From Candidatus Omnitrophota bacterium (GTDB taxonomy: Bacteria; Omnitrophota; Gorgyraeia; Tantalellales; Tantalellaceae), in the NCBI GenBank assembly GCA_028717825.1, contig JAQUNB010000022.1, positions 1 to 10,446 on the forward strand: a DNA stretch of 10,446 nt, read 5' to 3'. Positions 6,924 through 10,446 of the stretch are shown here, piece after piece. The notes beneath the pieces were generated by a model that did no database searches, was not told the origin of the DNA, and saw only the letters and a list, made by a program, of their open reading frames with translations. Position 1 is the first letter of the stretch. Every line of letters begins with the position of its first letter. Both the position numbers and the translations under genes were made by a program.

Positions 6924-6942
6924 TGGTTAACTTTGTAAACAA
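6924..6942. promoter_or_regulatory. Possible redox-regulator operator upstream of hcp (Rex-like)
   Basis: Read on the hcp strand the site is TTGTTTA, five bases, TTAACCA, an imperfect inverted repeat (5 of 7 positions symmetric) about 96 bases before the start codon. Rex sites have the form TTGTTAANNNNTTAACAA, and Rex is known to control hcp in some anaerobes. The spacer here is one base too long and the right arm ends CCA rather than CAA, so the assignment is weak. Confidence 0.22.
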
Positions 6943-7097
6943 TGAAAAACCGTTTTTGTTCAACGTGCTGTTTCTCGTAACCGCCTTACAAATTTGTTAT
7001 GTCTTCATGTTACGAAGCGTATTCTTCTACTAAAAACGGTTGCAGCAAAGTATCGTTCTCTTGTATCTGTTTTAGCTTTTTTCGGCATGCTCTCTTT

Positions 7098-7125
7098 CGT
7101 CCCTCGTCCTTCGTCCTTCGTCTAT
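7098..7125. repeat. Four tandem heptamers (CGTCCTT type)
   Basis: Units CGTCCCT, CGTCCTT, CGTCCTT and CGTCTAT lie head to tail in 28 bases. The two central units are identical. The repeat is non-coding and lies downstream of the deaminase gene. Confidence 0.6.
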
Positions 7126-7183
7126 CATAACGTGGGCCGAGGGCCGTGCCCCGTAGACCGATTATACCTCGTCTCCACCGTCA

Positions 7184-7615
7184 CTACTTCCCTATATCCT
7201 CGTTCCAAAGCTTGGGATTTTTGTTTATAAAATCCCTCATTATAGACTTACATTCTTCAAGGTCAAGGTCGACCACTTCGACGCCGTGTTCTTCCATGAA
7301 TTTTTTTGCCCCGGCGAAGGTCGCGGACTCACCGGCTATCACTTTTTTGATCCCGAACTGGACCACGGCGCCCGCGCATAAATAGCACGGCATAAGTGTG
7401 GAATATAAAATAGTTCCCTTATATGAACCTATCCTGCCCGCGTTCCTAAGACAATCTATTTCCGCGTGCGTGACCGGATCCGCGTCCTGAACCCTTTTAT
7501 TGTGCCCTCTTCCCACGATTGCCCCGTCCTTAACTAAGACCGAGCCGATAGGGATGCCGCCTTCTTTTAATCCTTTTTTTGCCTCTTTTACCGCTTCCTC
7601 CATATATTTATCCAT
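7184..7615 (-). CDS. Cytosine deaminase, yeast Fcy1 type
   Basis: A 143-residue cytoplasmic zinc enzyme expected to turn cytosine into uracil and ammonia (EC 3.5.4.1) for pyrimidine salvage. The zinc site of the cytidine-deaminase superfamily is complete: H50 with catalytic E52 in HAE, and C77/C80 in MPCYLC. Several stretches match yeast cytosine deaminase as I remember it: EGGIPIG, GRGHN, TLMPCYLCAGA and a C-terminal ending W-x-EDIG. This makes it closer to the Fcy1 type than to TadA, guanine deaminase or the unrelated bacterial CodA. The length is normal. The ATG at 7615 has AAGGAA about nine bases upstream; an ATG four codons later has no ribosome site. No codB permease or other pyrimidine gene is nearby. 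Substrate choice is inferred from similarity only. Confidence 0.87.
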   Translation of the reverse strand: MDKYMEEAVKEAKKGLKEGGIPIGSVLVKDGAIVGRGHNKRVQDADPVTHAEIDCLRNAGRIGSYKGTILYSTLMPCYLCAGAVVQFGIKKVIAGESATFAGAKKFMEEHGVEVVDLDLEECKSIMRDFINKNPKLWNEDIGK

Positions 7616-7682
7616 AGATTATTTTTCCTTTTTTATAACGGTAAAATCTCGTTTCTCAACCCTGGCAACATACTTATGTAAT

Positions 7683-7710
7683 GTAATGAACGATCGCGAC
7701 CGTTCACTAC
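7683..7710. repeat. REP-like palindrome 1
   Basis: A 28-base palindrome with one mismatched pair: ends GTAATGAACG and CGTTCACTAC, core TCGCGA. The mismatches are at the fourth pair from the ends and beside the core. The outer T/A (7682/7711) also pairs. It shares its end pattern with the two palindromes that follow. Confidence 0.7.
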
Positions 7711-7734
7711 AGATAGTTTTATGATTACAGCATT

Positions 7735-7763
7735 GTAGAGAATAGTTTGAAACCATTCCCTAC
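7735..7763. repeat. REP-like palindrome 2
   Basis: A 29-base imperfect palindrome: GTAGAGAATAGTTT (7735-7748) faces AAACCATTCCCTAC (7750-7763). On the minus-strand RNA the two mismatches become G-U pairs, so the hairpin there is fully paired. Confidence 0.7.
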
Positions 7764-7795
7764 GAAAAAATGTGTACCGAATTTAATTTCGGACG

Positions 7796-7823
7796 GTAGA
7801 GAACAGGCATGCCTGTTCTCTAC
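7796..7823. repeat. REP-like palindrome 3 (perfect)
   Basis: A perfect 28-base palindrome with ends GTAGAGAACAGG and CCTGTTCTCTAC and core CATG. It lies 32 bases after the stop of the radical SAM gene. There is no T-run beside it, so it is not a normal terminator, though its RNA would fold and could protect the message 3' end. Confidence 0.85.
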
Positions 7824-7855
7824 ATAAAAAGTGCGCGCAATAACTTTTATCAAAG

Positions 7856-9358
7856 CTATTTCTCCAACTCTTCTCTGAAGGAAAAAACAAAACAACCCGG
7901 TATTTTTATGATCTCCTGCGTGCGTGGATGCACCCTGTAGTGATGCGTCAAGCAATATGGCATCTTGTCCCAAATGAAGTTGTATCTGTCGGAGCCTAAG
8001 AGATAAAAAAGCTCGATCCTTTTCCCAAAAAAGTCCTTTTTGAATTTTTTGATATTGAACCTAGCCTTTATAAATTCACTCGCTATTTTGAGCAGGCTTT
8101 TTTTATTAAGATATGAAAAAAGTATAAAAAAATATTTCGGCAGAAAATATGTGAAAACAAAAATATTCCAGAGTATTTTCGGGAAAATATTGCCGCGAAA
8201 TCTTGATCTTCCCGCGGCAAGGTTCTCCGAATACGCTTTCAGACGCCTTCCTAATTTATAAACGTTCTTATCGGCATCTTTTACAAGAAAATCGATGATG
8301 GAGTGATATTTACCGGCCTTGTCCTTCCATATAAGCCCCATGCTCCCGCAGATCGGGCTCGGGACAGCACCCATCCAGCTATCTTCTTTTAAAAAGCCCA
8401 TGGATTTCAGGGGATTTATCAGAACAAAGAACATGCTCAAGGGTACCGCTACAACCTTTATATTAAGTTCCTTGCGAAGATAGACTTCTATGCAGTCCCC
8501 TGTCAGTCTGTTCTTCGACAGATCCTCTTTTTCATTTATCCGTCCGCAGTATACTTCCGGCGATATCATGACCCTTTTTACAATATCGGAATTATCAAGC
8601 GCGAAATCAAGGGCTTTCGGGATATCCTCAACATTTATATTGCGCACGGCGGTAATGGATAAGATTATCCAAGCCTTCCCCTGTTTTCTTATGTTCACAA
8701 GGGCCTTCCTCAGGGAATCATATGCAATGTAGCTCCCTCTTATCTCTTTACACGCCTCGCGGTCCGTGCCGTCAAAACCGAGGAAGAATTTTTTTATGCC
8801 GGCTTTGCGGACTTTTGCGCAAAATGTTTCGTCCGCAAGTTTTATCGCGTTGGTCGCGATAAACGTTCTTTTCATAAGATGTTCCCGGCTTATTTTATCT
8901 AAGATCCCAAAAAATTCGGGGTGTATCGTGGGTTCCCCGCCTATAAGGATTATATGTGTTTGTGGGTCTTCTTTTTGTATTACGTCAATGATACGCTTTA
9001 CATCCTCGAACGGCATATCCTTTCCCTTGCTTGCGGCGTCGGCGTAACAAACGGGACAATTCATATTACAACGCGTGGTGATCTCTATGAACGCGAGAGG
9101 GGATTTTCTGGCGATATGGTCCTTGCACTTAAAGATACCTTCGGAGCATTTCTCTGTGCTGCATTTATTCGGTCTTGCGTGGTCGAGAAGGCTCATGCGA
9201 TCGTTAAAGAGCTCTACGCTGGTGGAAAGCAGGTCTTTTATGACCCCATGCTCTTTGCAGGATTTTTCCAGGATAACATTTTCTTTTTCCGCATATATTT
9301 TCGCGGCTACGGGTTTGCAGCAGATAGGGCAGATCGCTTTTACTTCTCTATTCAACAT
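7856..9358 (-). CDS. Radical SAM enzyme, Tes/MJ0619-like
   Basis: A 500-residue iron-sulfur enzyme. Residues 10-37 form a rubredoxin-like CPIC (C10, C13)...CKEHG (C34, H37) unit, with more cysteines at C66, C71 and C78. The radical SAM core follows with C97, C101 and C104 (CX3CX2C binding the [4Fe-4S] cluster), GGEP (140-143) for SAM and TNA near 169. Later features are SPICG (C337), a hydrophobic stretch at about 395-417 that may touch the membrane, and C469/C489 at the end, the second in KIPGC. This order is typical of the MJ0619 family, whose archaeal member Tes joins lipid tails to make tetraether lipids; bacterial relatives are proposed to make membrane-spanning lipids. The reaction here is inferred. 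The ATG at 9358 has AAGGA eight bases upstream; the GTG at 9376 has none. It lies 22 bases after a paralog. Confidence 0.85.
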   Translation of the reverse strand: MLNREVKAICPICCKPVAAKIYAEKENVILEKSCKEHGVIKDLLSTSVELFNDRMSLLDHARPNKCSTEKCSEGIFKCKDHIARKSPLAFIEITTRCNMNCPVCYADAASKGKDMPFEDVKRIIDVIQKEDPQTHIILIGGEPTIHPEFFGILDKISREHLMKRTFIATNAIKLADETFCAKVRKAGIKKFFLGFDGTDREACKEIRGSYIAYDSLRKALVNIRKQGKAWIILSITAVRNINVEDIPKALDFALDNSDIVKRVMISPEVYCGRINEKEDLSKNRLTGDCIEVYLRKELNIKVVAVPLSMFFVLINPLKSMGFLKEDSWMGAVPSPICGSMGLIWKDKAGKYHSIIDFLVKDADKNVYKLGRRLKAYSENLAAGRSRFRGNIFPKILWNIFVFTYFLPKYFFILFSYLNKKSLLKIASEFIKARFNIKKFKKDFFGKRIELFYLLGSDRYNFIWDKMPYCLTHHYRVHPRTQEIIKIPGCFVFSFREELEK

Positions 9359-9380
9359 GCCTTTTATCCTTCGCACATAC

Positions 9381-10446
9381 TTATCGGGCGAGGCCCTTAT
9401 CGTAACCTTTTTTATTGTATTTTATGGCATTATCTCTTAGCGCGGCTTCTTTATATCTTTCCCAGATACACCCGGGGATCGATTTTACCGTGTCTGTCTT
9501 CGTATCGATGTATGCATACCCCGAGGCGCAGTGCTCAAGACGTTCACTCTCCTGCGTCGCATTATCCTCGAACGGCAGGATCAGGACCTGTAAGATACCT
9601 TTCATCAACGTTCTATCCTTAATGACATCTTTCACCTTTTTACCGGTCAATATCGCCCCAAAGATCCCCATCCACCGCACTGCCGCTTTAAGTCCCTTGG
9701 CGTTTACCATCGCTCCAAAATTCGCATATTTTAGAACAAGACGCCCTACCCCCAGACCAAGGAGCGCTTTCCTAAAAATCCCGCATTGCCCTTTTCGTGC
9801 ATATTTTTCTGCGGATCTATCCAATTTTCGTATTTCCTCAACCAACGAATAGAGATCGCCTTTCATAAAATTGCTGAACGAAACATATTTATTCCCGTTC
9901 GATAACAGGAGCGTAAAGCTTTCACAGTTAGGATGGACGCCAAGGAAAGGTAAATGCTTTAGTTTAAAGAGTCGCGCCAGATTTTTGAACTCAAGAGATC
10001 CCAGAGGAACGAACTGTACCTTGCCGTCAACCGCGTCATTCACTATTTTCTCTATATCCTCTAGGGTCGTTCTGTCGGGTTTATACCCTAATCTACTTTC
10101 CGCCCAAACATGAGTAAGCGGCATCGGGAATATCCCCCGTATTACTTTTGAGTTTTTCAGGCAATAATCCAAAAATTTCGGCATATCGTCGCCGTTAATG
10201 TTCTTATCTATGACCGTCATTAGTATTACTTTACCTTTTTTGTGTTTGGAAATATTCTCAAGCGCTTTTAATTTAAGATCCAGCGCGCCCGGGAAGGCTC
10301 TTAATTTTTCGTACATCTGGCGTTTTAAGCCGTCAAAAGAAATAAGAACAGACGCCCCGCTCGATACAACTTTTTCGCAATACACCGGGTCAGCGAGTTT
10401 AAGGCCATTAGTGACAAGCCGTACCGACAGACCGTAGGATTTCGCG
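9381..10446 (-). CDS. Radical SAM enzyme, Tes-like paralog, C-terminal part (cut by window edge)
   Basis: The frame is open to the window edge, giving 354 visible residues without a start. The missing N-terminus should hold the CX3CX2C cluster motif. What remains begins inside the radical SAM barrel (RLVTNG, visible residues 10-14; LISFDGL, 34-40). It continues with HPNC (C174), placed like SPICG in the neighbour, and ends with C306 and C326, the latter in KSIPGC. The spacing of these last two cysteines (20 residues) is exactly that of the downstream protein, so the two are paralogs of one family. The stop at 9381 is 22 bases before the next ATG, so they are co-transcribed. A GTG at 10385 could be read as a start, but it would remove part of the barrel, and coding similarity clearly continues upstream. 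Confidence 0.85.
   Translation of the reverse strand, partial: AKSYGLSVRLVTNGLKLADPVYCEKVVSSGASVLISFDGLKRQMYEKLRAFPGALDLKLKALENISKHKKGKVILMTVIDKNINGDDMPKFLDYCLKNSKVIRGIFPMPLTHVWAESRLGYKPDRTTLEDIEKIVNDAVDGKVQFVPLGSLEFKNLARLFKLKHLPFLGVHPNCESFTLLLSNGNKYVSFSNFMKGDLYSLVEEIRKLDRSAEKYARKGQCGIFRKALLGLGVGRLVLKYANFGAMVNAKGLKAAVRWMGIFGAILTGKKVKDVIKDRTLMKGILQVLILPFEDNATQESERLEHCASGYAYIDTKTDTVKSIPGCIWERYKEAALRDNAIKYNKKGYDKGLAR

Larger units (their letters stand above)
6829..7183. other. Spacer between hcp and the deaminase gene
   Basis: About 355 bases with no gene. It includes the hcp upstream region, with a small inverted repeat ATTGA/TCAAT (6843-6857), a possible Rex-like site (6924-6942), a TCGTAAC (6975-6981)/GTTACGA (7009-7015) inverted pair enclosing the palindrome ACAAATTTGT, and a GC-richer end with four heptamer repeats (7098-7125). 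I could not settle a promoter for hcp; ATGACT-16-TATTAA on the minus strand near 6890-6910 is one weak option. No terminator is seen after the deaminase gene. Confidence 0.5.

Noticed and set aside
6954..7180. tRNA or other structured RNA in the GC-richer spacer
   Set aside because: No cloverleaf, T-loop (GTTCRANNC) or known riboswitch core could be found.
7683..7823. CRISPR array or integron attC sites
   Set aside because: The units are palindromes with variable cores at irregular spacing; there are no identical direct repeats with uniform spacers and no attC core sites.
7796..7823. Intrinsic terminator for the radical SAM operon
   Set aside because: The palindrome is perfect but has no T-run following on the minus strand, so a standard terminator is not supported.
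8921..9622. 233-codon plus-strand frame opposite the radical SAM genes
   Set aside because: It crosses the junction of two well-supported minus-strand genes and shows no domain or ribosome site; it is a compositional shadow.

Overview
The window looks like a piece of chromosome from an anaerobic bacterium with moderate to low GC. The evidence is a hybrid-cluster protein with the four-cysteine motif of strict anaerobes, a clostridial-type 2[4Fe-4S] ferredoxin, two oxygen-sensitive radical SAM enzymes, GGAGG-type ribosome binding sites and a lipoprotein with a lipobox. The gene mix (Tes-like radical SAM proteins, a LysW-like zinc ribbon, a GT-C glycosyltransferase, repeat-rich spacers) would fit a poorly cultured lineage such as Omnitrophota or a relative. 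That placement is only an impression; nothing in the sequence proves it.

Layout. 1-447 (minus): two consecutive response-regulator receiver genes, the second cut by the window edge, read from a promoter that diverges from the ferredoxin gene (629-793, plus). A bidirectional terminator (823-863) separates the ferredoxin from a minus-strand pair: an acidic LysW-like zinc-ribbon protein and a secreted Pro/Ala-rich protein with a possible structured leader. 2119-4074 (plus): a large multi-membrane-span GT-C glycosyltransferase. 4075-4315: a repeat-rich convergent spacer with a decayed palindromic element and a 128-bp A/C-rich inverted repeat that runs into the 3' end of a small lipoprotein gene (4292-4516, minus). 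4680-5120 (plus): two small tandem genes for related secreted peptides, ended by a bidirectional terminator. 5191-6828 (minus): hybrid-cluster protein (Hcp). 6829-7183: a spacer with a possible redox operator and heptamer repeats. 7184-7615 (minus): a yeast-type cytosine deaminase. 7683-7823: three REP-like palindromes of one family. 7856-10446 (minus): two adjacent radical SAM genes of the Tes/MJ0619 kind, the upstream one cut by the window edge.

How it fits together. No single pathway covers the window. The clear units are the receiver pair, the zinc-ribbon/secreted-protein pair, the secreted-peptide pair and the radical SAM pair. Hcp (nitric oxide/hydroxylamine detoxification) and the ferredoxin (low-potential electron carrier) are both anaerobic redox functions, but each has its own transcription unit. 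The least explained items are the tandem secreted peptides, the tandem Tes-like radical SAM enzymes (possible lipid-tail chemistry) and the family of three palindromes with common ends and different cores.
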